Positions 39,667 to 51,389 of a DNA stretch of 64,000 nt are shown here, one piece after another. This DNA comes from Albugo candida. Lineage: Eukaryota > Oomycota > Peronosporomycetes > Albuginales > Albuginaceae. The notes below the pieces were generated by a model. That model saw nothing but the letters and a program-made list of their open reading frames with translations, ran no database searches and had not been told where the DNA came from. The stretch lies in contig CAJNAR010000019.1 in the NCBI GenBank assembly GCA_905220665.1, forward strand, positions 186,001 to 250,000. The letters run 5' to 3'. Made by a program: the position numbers and the translations under genes. Position 1 is the stretch's first letter; the number at the start of each line of letters is the position of its first letter.

Positions 39667-42261
39667 TTAGAGCGATAGTCGGCTCATATCATCAGACACG
39701 CGCCATACCGCTTCCATTCCTTGAAACTCTTCCATTTTGAGGTCGGAAATACGTCCCAAGTCTCCAATTTCGCTTAAGAACACGTCTAAACTACCACGCC
39801 CAATAAGACCACTACCCGAATTAGAATTACGCAACCGACGTGAGATGGACGATCGAGTTGCGTCAAAGCTTGTACGGGGCCGAACTTTCTTCCAGGCGGG
39901 TTCCTTCTCATCAATCACTGCTGTATCCTGAGTGGACGAGGGAGTCGTCAACAAGGAAGCTTCTGAGGATTCCATATTATGCTTTTCTGACGATCGCGGC
40001 ATAGGTCCCACAGAACGCTGGATATAGACAGCATCTGCATTTGATGGGTGCACAGGAGCATATAAACCGGTTTGGCTGCTGGAAGAGCCTGGAGATGGCT
40101 CGCCCAAATCTAAGTGTTGTTTTCGCATTTGTTGTTTCTTCAAAAATGCTGCGACTGGATTACCACCAAGTGATTGTGGCTTTGGTTGCTGGTGAGACTC
40201 TGCTTGTGAGGAGCTTGAGCTCGCTGGAGACATGTACAAATTCAATGAAACATTTTCACTCTGCGTGGATGGTGCTCGTGAACTTGGAAGGAACTCGGAA
40301 GGAGCAGCTGGATTGGAAAAATCTTGTGCAACTAATGCCGGCTCGATTGCTCCATCTGGTGAACTTTCAGAGGCACGCTCTATAATGGTATCTACATGCG
40401 TGGAACTCACCATATTGACCGCCATCTGACCCTTTTGGTGTGAATTTAACGAGGAGGATTGTTTGGAATCGGAAGTATAATTCCCATACATTTCGGTGTA
40501 TCCTGAACGAAGTAATTGTGAAGCCGCTAAGGGACATGAGCGAGTTACCATCGACGAGTCGTCAAAGCCTTGCGTGTAACCATAATGTGATGAATAGGAT
40601 GCATGGGATGGAGCTATAAGATTGGATTTATCGGGTATATGATGTGCATTGTATTCTTGCTGATGGAAGCTCACTGGGACTCTATGCGAGTGCATCGGAG
40701 TAGTGTAGCCATGGTGATTATACACTGGTGAAATCTCGACGTTTCTTCCACCGTCGTGTCCTTTTCTTTCCATATCGTGTCTGACTTCTTGTGTAGCGCA
40801 TATCGCCATTGTGTACTGACTGTTTGGGTACATGTTGCCATTTATTGCTTCGTGAGGCGCACATGAGTTGTCCAAAGTCGAGTAGGACCCAGCTGAAGGT
40901 AATTTGGGTTGCATCGGATACTGGTGCATATCTGGTCGTATGTTATATGCACGTGTAGTGGTTTGAGGAGAAGGCTGAGGTGCGTGATGCGGTGTGATAT
41001 TTTGTACGCAATAGGATGGAACCATTTCTGTCTTCATAAGCTCGTTCCCACCATTGTAGCCATACATTCTTGGGCCGGGCGGAATCTGCATTACGTTCAT
41101 ATTTGGTCCAGGATGCTGATACGTATTGCTCATAGAAGTATAAAACTGCCCGTCTTGATCAGGATGCATTCGAGAAATCACCATTTGTTTCCTTTCTTTC
41201 TCTGTGTTTCTCTGACGCGACTCACTGTAGCAACCAGATTATTAAATGGAATCAGAGTTTCTCATTAAGCATTTTACCTTCTTTTCACACGACAGAGCGA
41301 TTTCCATCGGATTTTCACCGCATCTTCTGTCCGGCCTGGAAGCATGGCAGCAATGGCAGACCACCGATTACCAAGTCGGGCTTGCGTTTCCAGGATTAAA
41401 CGGTCTTCGTCAGGTGTGTACTCACTATTTGACACAGAGTTAGATGCAATTTCCCATGCTTGACTGAGATACGCACCCTCTAATAATACTTGGATCCAAG
41501 TGATTGTACCATCGTTCGCGACATTGTTTGGATCTATATCAGTTCATCCAGATCAATTATAGTGAAGGCAATGCGATGGTCACTTACGTTCTCCCAGGAA
41601 TCTGAACAGCTACTTGGCCCCAATTTTTCCTCCCTTCTGCAACTAACTCCCGAAGTAATTGATCTTCGTCCGGCCTCCAATGTCCTTTGATCAGTCCAGG
41701 AGCAAGAACTTTTGTCCATCTTTGCAAACACTGGGTATGATTCCTCCCCGTAACCTTTTCAGCAATAGCTTTCCAGTTCCTTTCTCCGAATCGAGCGACT
41801 GCATTACGGAGTTGATCGTCCTCTTCATTTGTCCATCGTTGAGGTATGGCTTTCTCTTTTGTATTAAGCAATTTGCGCACTGCTTTTTGCGATATCGAGG
41901 CGTTCGCGTTATCTTGGCTGACGGATTCGATTTCGGTACTATCATTTTGAGCTCCATTTCTAATATGCTTGTAAATGCGTTTACTTCCAAGCGAAAGAGC
42001 CTTTGCGTCACCCTTTACCGCCAGCTCTTGATACGGAGTCGGTGTAAAGACCACGTCAGACCGACCTGGAGCTACACCCAGTGGTTTATCTTCTTTCTGC
42101 TTTGGTAAAGCGGACGTAGATCGCGAGTTTGCTCCTTCTGTGAATAATAGCTTTCCAAAGTCGGAGATAGACATCCTTTTCTCGCTATCCAGCGGCAGAT
42201 TTCCCACCAATGTCGTTATCAGATTGTCATACGACTCGGTAGAGCTGACGTCGAGACTCAT
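39667..42261 (-). CDS. Three-repeat (3R) MYB transcription factor, four exons
   Basis: Exons 42261-41588, 41533-41477, 41424-41278 and 41224-39667 (introns 54, 52 and 53 nt) give 2,436 nt and 811 residues. Three tandem MYB repeats lie at about residues 138-292: R1 RWTNEEDDQLRNAVARFG..NWKAIAEKVTGRN, R2 GHWRPDEDQLLRELVAEGRKNWGQVAVQIPGRT then SKQCRERWYNHLDPSI, and R3 YTPDEDRLILETQARLGNRWSAIAAMLPGRTEDAVKIRW. This is the c-MYB/plant MYB3R arrangement, which in animals and plants controls G2/M and developmental genes. The 500-residue C-terminal half is Ser/Gln/Pro/His/Tyr-rich low complexity, probably an activation or regulatory region, ending in a conserved-looking LDVFLSEIGDLGRISDLKMEEF motif. 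It is divergent from centrin with 468 bases between starts. Confidence 0.9.
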
Positions 42262-43251
<990 letters not shown>

Positions 43252-43275
43252 GTGGATAGGTGCTACGAACCGTGG

Positions 43276-45582
43276 TCATGCACCTTCCTCATCAGACCAT
43301 ACAAAATCGACCACTTTGTCCTCTTCATCAACGTTTGCAACTGACTCTTTGAATTCTTTCATGCTCATATTTTTCACTTTTTTGAAAACGAGTTTGTCGG
43401 TATCCAATGTATCATCTCCTTTTTCTTCTGTCTTGTTCACGCTGCTGTCGGTCGTCTGTTCTATCGTATCCTTTGCATTTGATTGCTTGCTATTGTTCAC
43501 CTGTTTGATCTCTTCTGATACGCGGTCTTGCAGCACTTGGACGTCGTTAGCAAGCAGCTTTGCTCGCAATTGATCCTTCTCTTGCCGTAGAAACTGTCTA
43601 CACTCGGTCACATCCTTTGGAGCGAATTCAACGTTGCTTCGTTTTTCGCGCACCCAAGCTGCCTGCTTTCCAATGGAGTCGCATACACCTTTTGCGAGCG
43701 TTTTCCAACGGGCAACTTTACACGTTTGCGCATACTTTTTCAGAATCATTCCCCAAGGAATCGTCAATTCAGGGAAGCCAATTTCATACTTGTAAATGTC
43801 CGCTTCACGATGTAAAAGCTCAAACAATTTCGAGATGATCAGATCATGAACTTGTTTGCTCTCCATAGCGGATTTCGAGACTTTTATGCATAGATCCAAA
43901 TCCACATTGATCGCATTGTTCTTGTCGTTTTTTTTCCCGGGAGCTTTGGTCCGTGTGATCTTACTGCTTCCAGAGTAGGACGAGTTGTACGGAGACATAT
44001 CAAGAATTTCTAGGAGGATGGAGCTGGTCGGTACAAATGTCTCCGAGCTCAGAGCCAACTGTTGCAGCAGTCGAACGCAATGGAATCGCAATGGGGCAAA
44101 ACGGATGGTTGATGCAAGACGCACAATTGCGTTAATCAATTGACACAATGGATAGATCAGCTGCTGCAATTGATTTTCGTCTGGGTATGCCGAAATTACA
44201 GCGGTCCAAACTCTCAATTGATTGACGAATTGCCAATTCAGCACCGCGCGGAATGTCTCTGTGCTTGGTGAGATAACTGTTTTTCGAATAGCAATTGCCA
44301 ATTGTCGGATGTAGATAAACGCGTGATGGTAAGAGCTGGCGAGATCAAGACCATACAGTTCCACCACACAATTGCCCATGAGTATTTGATGTGTGAAATT
44401 TAGCTCGTTTGTGAATTTTGTGTTTCTCATGTACGTCAGGTATAAGCCTTTTAAGCAAAGCTCAAGGAATGGAAATGGAATTTGGATCGCTAATTCACGA
44501 ATACGGACAAAAGCAAGTAGACACAACTGATGATTCTCCGTGCTCTTGGCCCATATTTTTAGTAGCACTTTGAGTAGACGACGCTGTAATTTATTAGAGG
44601 GAACCAAAAACGGGAGGTAATGGACCAGCTGCTGCAAAACGAAAGCTTGGATTTGCTGATCACAGGTTTCTTCCAGTAGATAAATTAAACAGTGGAAGAA
44701 TTTGATTAATATCGGGTGATACTTTTTCCACTTGCGTTCATCCAAATTGATCTTTTTCTTCGATACTTCCATCCCTTCTTGTTTTAAATTCTCAGCATTT
44801 CCATCGCCATGATTCTTTTGCGGGATGCAAATCAAGTCGGAGAATACCACGTGTGTCTTTTGTAGGACAGTAAGCATGAGGCGATCATAGACAGCACTAC
44901 TATCGACTTGATAAACAATGCTGTTTTCCTGATCGCTGTCTTTGATATCCTTTGAACGACATGTATCACTAAAGACTTTGACGAGTTTTTGCAGTGCTTT
45001 GAATGATTTTTCCTCAAAACATTCGTTTTCAATGGCCAGCAGCTCTTCCATTCCAAAGCTAACAACACCTTTTTCGAATTCGGTTTCGGCCATTTCTTCT
45101 TCACTCTCGTCAACGCTTCCCAAGTCTCGATCCTCTTCGATTTCATTATTTTTGGATAAACATTTAGATGATTTTGCTTCACCAGACTGCATTGAGATTT
45201 TTTCTTCTTCCGGTAGTCCAACAAGGTAACGTTCATCGAGTTCTTCCTCCATTTCATCGACGTCTGATGTATGACCTCCATCAAAAACTGCTTCCTCGTC
45301 GGAATTCTGATCTTTTTCTGAGTCGGATGTCAAAAATCCTCCGTCCAAAAATTCATCAACGTCCATCTCGTCCATCATATCTGTCTGATTCTTCTCATTT
45401 GGCATTTCTCGTGCTACTTTGGCAGCTTTGCTATTCTGATTATCTCTTCCTCGAGACTTGAGATTCTCTGATTTGTGGTGTTGGGCATTGCGCTTCCTTT
45501 TTCTTTGGTTTTTCTGATCTAGTTTCTCACGCAATTTTCCTTTCGCGAGAAATTTAATCGCCTTCTTCTTCGCTCCGGCCAT
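43276..45582 (-). CDS. NOC2: Nucleolar complex protein 2 (NOC2)
   Basis: 768 residues from MAGAKKKAIKFL; an upstream ATG at 45609 adds nine residues (MVGAYNINK) and is less likely. The N-terminus is Lys/Arg-rich (nucleolar targeting), followed by an acidic Asp/Glu/Ser stretch of about 100 residues. The Noc2 domain is a HEAT-like helical array including HPILIKFFHCLIYLLEET, LKVLLKIWAKS, YLTYMRNTKFTN, APLRFHCVRLLQQLA and SAMESKQVHDLIISKLFELL. Noc2 pairs with Noc1 and Noc3 in assembly and export of pre-60S ribosomes. The end carries a short acidic motif (EEDKVVDFVWSDEEGA). It is convergent with centrin, stop codons 24 bases apart. Confidence 0.93.
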   Translation of the reverse strand: MAGAKKKAIKFLAKGKLREKLDQKNQRKRKRNAQHHKSENLKSRGRDNQNSKAAKVAREMPNEKNQTDMMDEMDVDEFLDGGFLTSDSEKDQNSDEEAVFDGGHTSDVDEMEEELDERYLVGLPEEEKISMQSGEAKSSKCLSKNNEIEEDRDLGSVDESEEEMAETEFEKGVVSFGMEELLAIENECFEEKSFKALQKLVKVFSDTCRSKDIKDSDQENSIVYQVDSSAVYDRLMLTVLQKTHVVFSDLICIPQKNHGDGNAENLKQEGMEVSKKKINLDERKWKKYHPILIKFFHCLIYLLEETCDQQIQAFVLQQLVHYLPFLVPSNKLQRRLLKVLLKIWAKSTENHQLCLLAFVRIRELAIQIPFPFLELCLKGLYLTYMRNTKFTNELNFTHQILMGNCVVELYGLDLASSYHHAFIYIRQLAIAIRKTVISPSTETFRAVLNWQFVNQLRVWTAVISAYPDENQLQQLIYPLCQLINAIVRLASTIRFAPLRFHCVRLLQQLALSSETFVPTSSILLEILDMSPYNSSYSGSSKITRTKAPGKKNDKNNAINVDLDLCIKVSKSAMESKQVHDLIISKLFELLHREADIYKYEIGFPELTIPWGMILKKYAQTCKVARWKTLAKGVCDSIGKQAAWVREKRSNVEFAPKDVTECRQFLRQEKDQLRAKLLANDVQVLQDRVSEEIKQVNNSKQSNAKDTIEQTTDSSVNKTEEKGDDTLDTDKLVFKKVKNMSMKEFKESVANVDEEDKVVDFVWSDEEGA

Positions 45583-46535
45583 TTTATTGATATTGTATGC
45601 GCCAACCAATTTGGGATGAAATTGAACTTGGGTCCTACTTTAGAGTTTCACATCGAGTAAGGACTCCGTAGATCGTGTTCCATCGGAGCTTTTACATTAC
45701 GATATTCTACAGAATCGGCTAAAGAATAATACCAATGTGCGCTTTCAGTCTACACACTCGATACAGGAGACAGGCTAACAACTACGTGCTTGACCATTCG
45801 ACTCAGATCGCATTACTGCGTAATCCGCAACTATCTTATTACTGACATCTGGTACAGCGGCACAGATCGAGAACAACTGTTTCGTTTTAAAGAAACTCTT
45901 TCACTTGGAATAGTAGAAAGCCGGAAGATCATTTGCGTAGCGTTCAGCCGTCTAATCTGAAGCAACAGCTTCTCAATCGCTGCGGCCAAATAGCTTGCAA
46001 TACCCACTGTGTTATGACAATTAACAATGGCTCTGACATGATCTTTACCAATACTTTTTCCATGTAACATAATAGCTGATTTTACTCTAAAATGAAACTC
46101 GTTGACTTGCGCATCACCCTTTACATTACTTTACAAAAGGCATTCGTGTCTTTGACCACATTATGTGTCGATGACAACATAATATCACTTAACCGCACGA
46201 GACGGACGCCATGCTAGAGGTATTTTTAAACCGCAATACCCCTACAGAACATCTGTCATTTTCTGTCATTCTTGTCACCTTTCTGTCTATACATTACATT
46301 CGCAGACATGTGTGCATCCCAGAGGCATAGAGTTTCAGAGTGCAGTGGCTTTGTGGCACAACGATCAATCGATTCATTGTACTCGCTGCCTCAATCATCT
46401 CTATTCCGTCAACATACATCAAATATGAGTGAGGCGTCGAGGCATATCTTGGTTCCCAAGTCTCAGCCTTGGACATCGCAACGCGTTTTACCGCATCACT
46501 CGAAAGCGAAACGAGTCGAACGGCTTCCACATACA
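45583..46535. other. Divergent intergenic region, NOC2 / EGF protein
   Basis: About 0.95 kb without a recognised gene. GTCATTTTCTGTCATTCTTG at about 46256-46275 contains two initiator-like TCATTYT units some 260 bases before the ATG of the EGF-type gene. The frame of that gene is open back to 46272, but without signal peptide or similarity. Confidence 0.35.
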
Positions 46536-47531
46536 ATGAAAGCTCATCGTTTGTCGGTTTTATGGCGTATAGCTTTACTACTAATAGGATCAAATTCCGC
46601 GAGGCTTATTTCAGGCCAAGCGCATTCATGTTATAGTAACAGCGAGTGTGGAAGTGGAGCCAGTTGTGTGGCTGGCGATTCCTCCACACGAGTCCAGTTT
46701 TGTGTCGCAGATCCTCCTTGTGGTGGGACAACAGTAGGAAATTGTCCCGTGGATGCTGTTGCAGGTCAATTGACATGTATCTGGCGCCCCGACATTGATT
46801 GCAGAAGAGAGGCTACTGGATGCTCTATGAAAAATGGTTCTTACGGAATTTATAAATGTGTTTCATCAGAACGATGCGACGCTTACTTTGGAAATGCTGC
46901 CTGTAGCTGTAAGTACGCGTTGCTTGTAGAGATTCATACCGACGTTTGTATTGTATACAGCCACTTGCTCGAAAGATGGAAAACAATGCAATGGTCGAGG
47001 AAGCTGCCTCACACGAAATGGCGACGTTTCCTCACTGGCTTGTTCGTGCGACTCTGGATGGATGGGAGCGCTTTGTGAGACAGTTGTGGATGGTACGAGT
47101 CTTCACCTTATCGATTTGATTGTTATTTATCTAAATTGGTAGATTCTTGCGTGGAAAGCACGAGAGAGTGTGGTGATCATGGAAGCTGTCAGAATGGAGC
47201 ATGTGTATGCTCTAGCGGATACACTGGAAAGCAATGTGAGATTGTACCCGAGACGACAAAAACAGACAAGTATGAGAGAGCTAAAATCACTAGGGATCCG
47301 AATGCTTTGGCTGGTAGTAAACACGAGTCGGAGAAGAAGTCTTCCAAGTTTGGATGGTTTATTGGTGTGGTACTAGCTGCCGTCATGCTTGTCCTAATCG
47401 CGGCGGTGTTTGTGATGTATGCCAAGAAGAAGAAAAACGCTCAAGCAGGAAACGGACTCGCAGGTTTATATCGACATTCAAATAGCAGCACGGGACCACC
47501 TACTCCGAAGCAAAATATCGTCATCATGTAG
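46536..47531 (+). CDS. Type I membrane protein with EGF-like domains
   Basis: Exons 46536-46908, 46961-47092 and 47143-47531 (introns 52 and 50 nt) give 894 nt and 297 residues. The ATG at 46536 yields a signal peptide (MKAHRLSVLWRIALLLIG). The ectodomain has a Cys-rich N-terminal module (CYSNSECGSGASC, CVADPPCGG, CIWRPDIDC) and two EGF-like modules ending CSCDSGWMGALCE and CVCSSGYTGKQCE, each with the C-x-C..G-W/Y-x-G..C signature. A linker follows, then one membrane helix (FGWFIGVVLAAVMLVLIAAVFVMY), a stop-transfer KKKK and a short cytoplasmic tail of about 35 residues. The two introns fall at domain edges. It is probably a cell-surface adhesion or receptor-like protein; ligand unknown. A longer N-terminus from 46272 is open but would hide the signal. 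Confidence 0.8.
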
Positions 47532-47604
47532 ATTCAGTAGTATTTATGGTATTCAATGTGATAGAATTGTGATTCTTTAGTCATTCTATAGACGTGTGGT
47601 AGCT

Positions 47605-48521
47605 TCAAACATCAAGTATCAATTTTCTCGAAGCACTGCAAGCACTCTTATCCCATTCAGCGAGCTGATAACTCCCAATTAGATCAGTATCTCGGAACGG
47701 TTCAAGCGCCGCTGTATCGCTTTCTGGCAGCGCGTATTCGTCCAGCTCCATTCCAGACATCATTTGCAGGGCGATATTGGACGGAAGATCCAATATGTCA
47801 TGATTTTGATTCTCTCTCACATACTGATGCAAAGGATGCTCCGTGAAAAGATCGTCCAACATATCGTCTCCCTTTTGGAGCGAAAGCTGAGTTGCATCGA
47901 GGAATGTATCAGGCTCTTCCCTGATAGTCTCATTTCGAATGGACCTGTTTTGATTCTTGTCATTTGTGCTCGGGTTCATTTCATCGAAATATCTTTTTCG
48001 TGACGTGAGTACTGATCCTGCAGGGAGATCATTCCTGAGCATTGAATTCTCTACATTGTCTTCTATAAGCGGACGACCAAACAGCACACGGTATGTCGCC
48101 TTTCGATAGATACTTCTTGTCTCCGAGTCGTACAAAACCTGACCACGCTGCTGCGGACTTGACACGGGTCGAAGCTGTCCTGGCTTCATCACGTCATCAC
48201 GCTTCACATGCACAATTTTTGGTGGTGTTAGCTCCAATAAATAAGTCTGTTTTCCTGCTTCATTCAATGTCTATGGCTCACATCAGCTTACGTTCAATAT
48301 ATAGCAGTATTCGCTTACCTCTGCATCCTCAAACCATTCCCCGTGATCCATACGTCTGCGTTTATAAGCACAGCACTACAAATTCCACGCGAATGCCATG
48401 TCAGTGCATCGACATGTAGACAGAAGTATGAAAGTGTGAGATTTTTTATTGCATTAATGCTTACGTCTCGCTCAATCGGCTTGGGCTTGTATCCGCTGAT
48501 GGATCCGGAGATGCTTTGCAT
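47605..48521 (-). CDS. Unknown protein, three exons, next to MRE11
   Basis: Proposed exons 48521-48465, 48375-48319 and 48270-47605 (introns 89 and 48 nt) give 780 nt and 259 residues. The first two exons encode MQSISGSISGYKPKPIERD and a basic KRRRMDHGEWFEDAE segment; the third contains YLLELTPPKIVHVKR and TYRVLFGRPLIEDN, then a polar, acidic C-terminal half (GDDMLDDLFTEHPLHQY, ALEPFRDTDLIGSYQL) without low complexity. I do not recognise the family. No signal peptide or membrane helix is seen; a small nuclear or cytosolic protein is most likely. The first intron is the longest in the window, so that acceptor is the weakest part of the model. It lies on the same strand as MRE11, 125 bases beyond the MRE11 stop. 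Confidence 0.6.
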
Positions 48522-48646
48522 TCTAAATCCGCTACTGAATGAGCCGTCGGCACCTTTTCAGCATCCAAGTGCTGTGGAAGATGTGATTAGAACTGCTGCA
48601 AACACCAAGCTTCCTCGAATGCTCCGAGTTCTCCGTATTCGGTCAT

Positions 48647-51286
48647 TCATCGTCTGGATTGGCCCCATGAAGATTTTGGGTATGAGAATCTCGATACCGA
48701 GGAGCTCTGAGACGACTGTGAAGCTTGTGATGGTCGTATCATGGAAAGAGGAAGCTTTCGTTTTGATTTGTTCCGATCAGCGGCTTGTGTTTGTTCCATC
48801 GTTTGAGACGATTGCCCCGCTGCGGCTTTGGATCGACCACCACGCTGAGTAACCTCTGTTCCTGTTTTACTTTGGAATTCCTCATCGCTGCTAATTTCAT
48901 CTATTTTGCTTGATAATCGTTTCGTTATTACTTTTCCAGCATTGTGCTGTGAATCCGTGATGGACGATTCGAATCCAAAGTTGAAAAGATCTCGTTTGGA
49001 TCCCGACTTCACGGGTGCTTTCTTCGCTGCTTTCCGCTTTGAAGTTCCAGCTTGAGCGGTAAGAGGTTTGCGTCGAGATGTCGTTCCACGTGTCATTTTC
49101 GGCTTTATCGAAGTCTTACGTCTTGTTCTTGGAGGACTCTCTGACTCATCGCCTGTTTCTACCTCAGACACATAATCGTCGCTTTCGCCTTCATCGGATA
49201 CAAGAGCCAAATCATCTCGTTGCTTTGCTTTTAAGCCACCAAATCTTGTGCTTGTCCTCTTTGACAGGGCCCCTTTGCTCGATAAAATACATTCTGTTTC
49301 CAACTCAAGATCCACATCCATTGTTTCGCTTCTTTTTTGTGGCTCTGTTCGATTTCTACCAAGCTTTTTTTTGTCTCCTAATGTTTTTGACCGCGGAGGA
49401 TGATGACCAAACGACGTTTCTTTCGTCTGTTCTTCTTCATCTGAATCAGTAGCAACGTTGCCCGTGAAATTCCGAAACGGGCCTTTTCCGGAAGGTGCCT
49501 TCCTACCAGTGATCTTTGCTTTACGGCCAGAATCCGATGAGATGATATCTGTAGTAGCTCGTGCATCATTGTCAATAAAGCCATCCACCTCGTCACCACT
49601 ATCCAGTTCATCATATTCGTTCCGATCGCTTCTTGGTGCATTGTGCTCATTTTCAAGCTGCTCAGCTTTGTGCCCTGCATTCACTCGTTCCTTGTGTTTC
49701 TCGGCAATATCCATTATGTCTTGCCGAGTCTTGGTGCCCTTCTCCTTGACTAACTGCTGCTGCGTTGTCTCCAGGCAAGCATCCACAGCTTCTTCAATTG
49801 CACCCGGAATTCTTCTGATGACATAATCTTCCAATGCTTCAGCCAGTGCAGTTTCTGGTAAAAAGCAGAGTTTTTGCTCGGGTAAATGTAATTGCTGCTT
49901 GAGTAAATCTTCAATTGTTAGCGTATCCAGTCGAGTGGGTGGAATTGGTCCATGAGAGGCCCAAACTTGTTCTCTTCGCGTACTGCCCTCTTTTTTATTC
50001 ATCGTGCCAGCGCGTCTCCTGAAAAACAACAAAATATCATTAGGATTCGCCACTTTGCCAACAAATCTCGCCCCGAAGCGTTGATTGTGCAAAACGGGAA
50101 AGCCTGAATGCTCGACTCGCAGCCTCACTAAAACTTCTTTATGTTTGTTCTTAGCATTGTTTTTGAGCGCTATCTCTTGAGCCTGGCCAATTAATTCCGT
50201 CACACGAGCTTCCAAAACGGTCTGAATATGTTGAGCGACATCCGGATGATTTGGATCTAAACCTCGCTCCTCAGCGAGTATAATTTCTCCAATTTTGAAC
50301 GGCCGAACAGAACACAACGGTTTGGTCCACTGCCGGAATTTGTTTCCTGCAATTTCAATAATTGCAATTTTCTTCTCGCGAGCTTCTCCTTCCACAAGCG
50401 ATGTCGCAATCGACGATCCAGGCTGCATTATAAAATACTCTCCCAACACAGAGTCTTCAGGTTCTATGAGACATTCATGTTCATGTCCCCATATTACCAG
50501 ATCCATGAATGTCGGAATCATACTTTCACTCAGACAATTTTTACTTCCTCTCCCTTTATTCTCTCTGTTTTGATGGACAACAAGCAAATTAAACCATGTA
50601 TCGGGCTCTTCCACTGGACGATGAAACAAGACTTTTTGCTGCTCAAACATTCGATACAGCCTCTCATCGCGCATATTTCCAAGCCCGTACAATGCTATTT
50701 TGCTAGATTCTTTCCGTATAAGAATAGGAAACACTTCCATCACATCGACCCGTTCCATCTTTCCAAAATAATTGAGTAAATTACTGGCACTCAGAATGTC
50801 TAATGCTGCGAGTGATTTGAAGGAGGAACAGGTCGTAGAGGATTCTGTATTAGTTCCTCCACCAGAGAATTCTCGCGTCGGATCATCGTGATTGCCGTGG
50901 ATGCTAAAGACTGGCAGCTCGATATTATAATTAGGATCCTCATAGTTTACGACTCCAAAATTCGGAAAATTAATGCTTTGGTCGCTCACAATTTGAAACG
51001 CAATGGGATTATCGCCCATGCAATAAGAACGTAGTAGTCGCATGGTCTGATAAAGCGTATTTCGACTCGGCTTGTTCTCATGAAACAAATCACCAGCTAA
51101 AAGAACGAAATTGACACACTCTTGTTTTGCATACTCAAGGATCTCTTGGAATGTTCGGAAAGAGTCGTCTCCACGTATCGGGTCTTTCTCTGCGTATCCT
51201 AAATGGTTGTCCGTTGCAACCAGAATACGAACTGGAGCATTAGCTTCCATGGTCATGTCTATGGAGACATTTAGTGTGGTATACAT
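48647..51286 (-). CDS. MRE11: Double-strand-break repair nuclease MRE11
   Basis: 879 residues, single exon. The start may instead be one of the ATGs at 51256 or 51250, ten or twelve residues in. The phosphoesterase domain shows all motifs in order: ILVATDNHLGY, LLAGDLFHENKPS, SIHGNHDDPT, VVHQNRENKGRG, WGHEHECLIEP and QPGSSIATSLVEGE, which give the two-Mn(II) active site. A capping domain follows (FKIGEIILAEERGLDPNHPD, LVRLRVEHSGFPVLHNQRFG, KVANPNDILLFFRR). The C-terminal 350 residues are disordered, acidic and basic Ser/Lys/Arg-rich, with a final SQ/SS-rich stretch, as in other MRE11 proteins. It acts with RAD50 and NBS1 in end resection and checkpoint signalling. It is divergent from the GTPBP gene with 103 bases between starts. 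Confidence 0.96.
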   Translation of the reverse strand: MYTTLNVSIDMTMEANAPVRILVATDNHLGYAEKDPIRGDDSFRTFQEILEYAKQECVNFVLLAGDLFHENKPSRNTLYQTMRLLRSYCMGDNPIAFQIVSDQSINFPNFGVVNYEDPNYNIELPVFSIHGNHDDPTREFSGGGTNTESSTTCSSFKSLAALDILSASNLLNYFGKMERVDVMEVFPILIRKESSKIALYGLGNMRDERLYRMFEQQKVLFHRPVEEPDTWFNLLVVHQNRENKGRGSKNCLSESMIPTFMDLVIWGHEHECLIEPEDSVLGEYFIMQPGSSIATSLVEGEAREKKIAIIEIAGNKFRQWTKPLCSVRPFKIGEIILAEERGLDPNHPDVAQHIQTVLEARVTELIGQAQEIALKNNAKNKHKEVLVRLRVEHSGFPVLHNQRFGARFVGKVANPNDILLFFRRRAGTMNKKEGSTRREQVWASHGPIPPTRLDTLTIEDLLKQQLHLPEQKLCFLPETALAEALEDYVIRRIPGAIEEAVDACLETTQQQLVKEKGTKTRQDIMDIAEKHKERVNAGHKAEQLENEHNAPRSDRNEYDELDSGDEVDGFIDNDARATTDIISSDSGRKAKITGRKAPSGKGPFRNFTGNVATDSDEEEQTKETSFGHHPPRSKTLGDKKKLGRNRTEPQKRSETMDVDLELETECILSSKGALSKRTSTRFGGLKAKQRDDLALVSDEGESDDYVSEVETGDESESPPRTRRKTSIKPKMTRGTTSRRKPLTAQAGTSKRKAAKKAPVKSGSKRDLFNFGFESSITDSQHNAGKVITKRLSSKIDEISSDEEFQSKTGTEVTQRGGRSKAAAGQSSQTMEQTQAADRNKSKRKLPLSMIRPSQASQSSQSSSVSRFSYPKSSWGQSRR

Positions 51287-51389
51287 TAATTTGACATCGA
51301 AGAAAAAAGAATCTGTTCAGAAAATCTTTAATAGCTGCATACATCTCGTCAGTTTTCATCGTATTCTCTTGCAAGTCTGCAGTTTGAAA

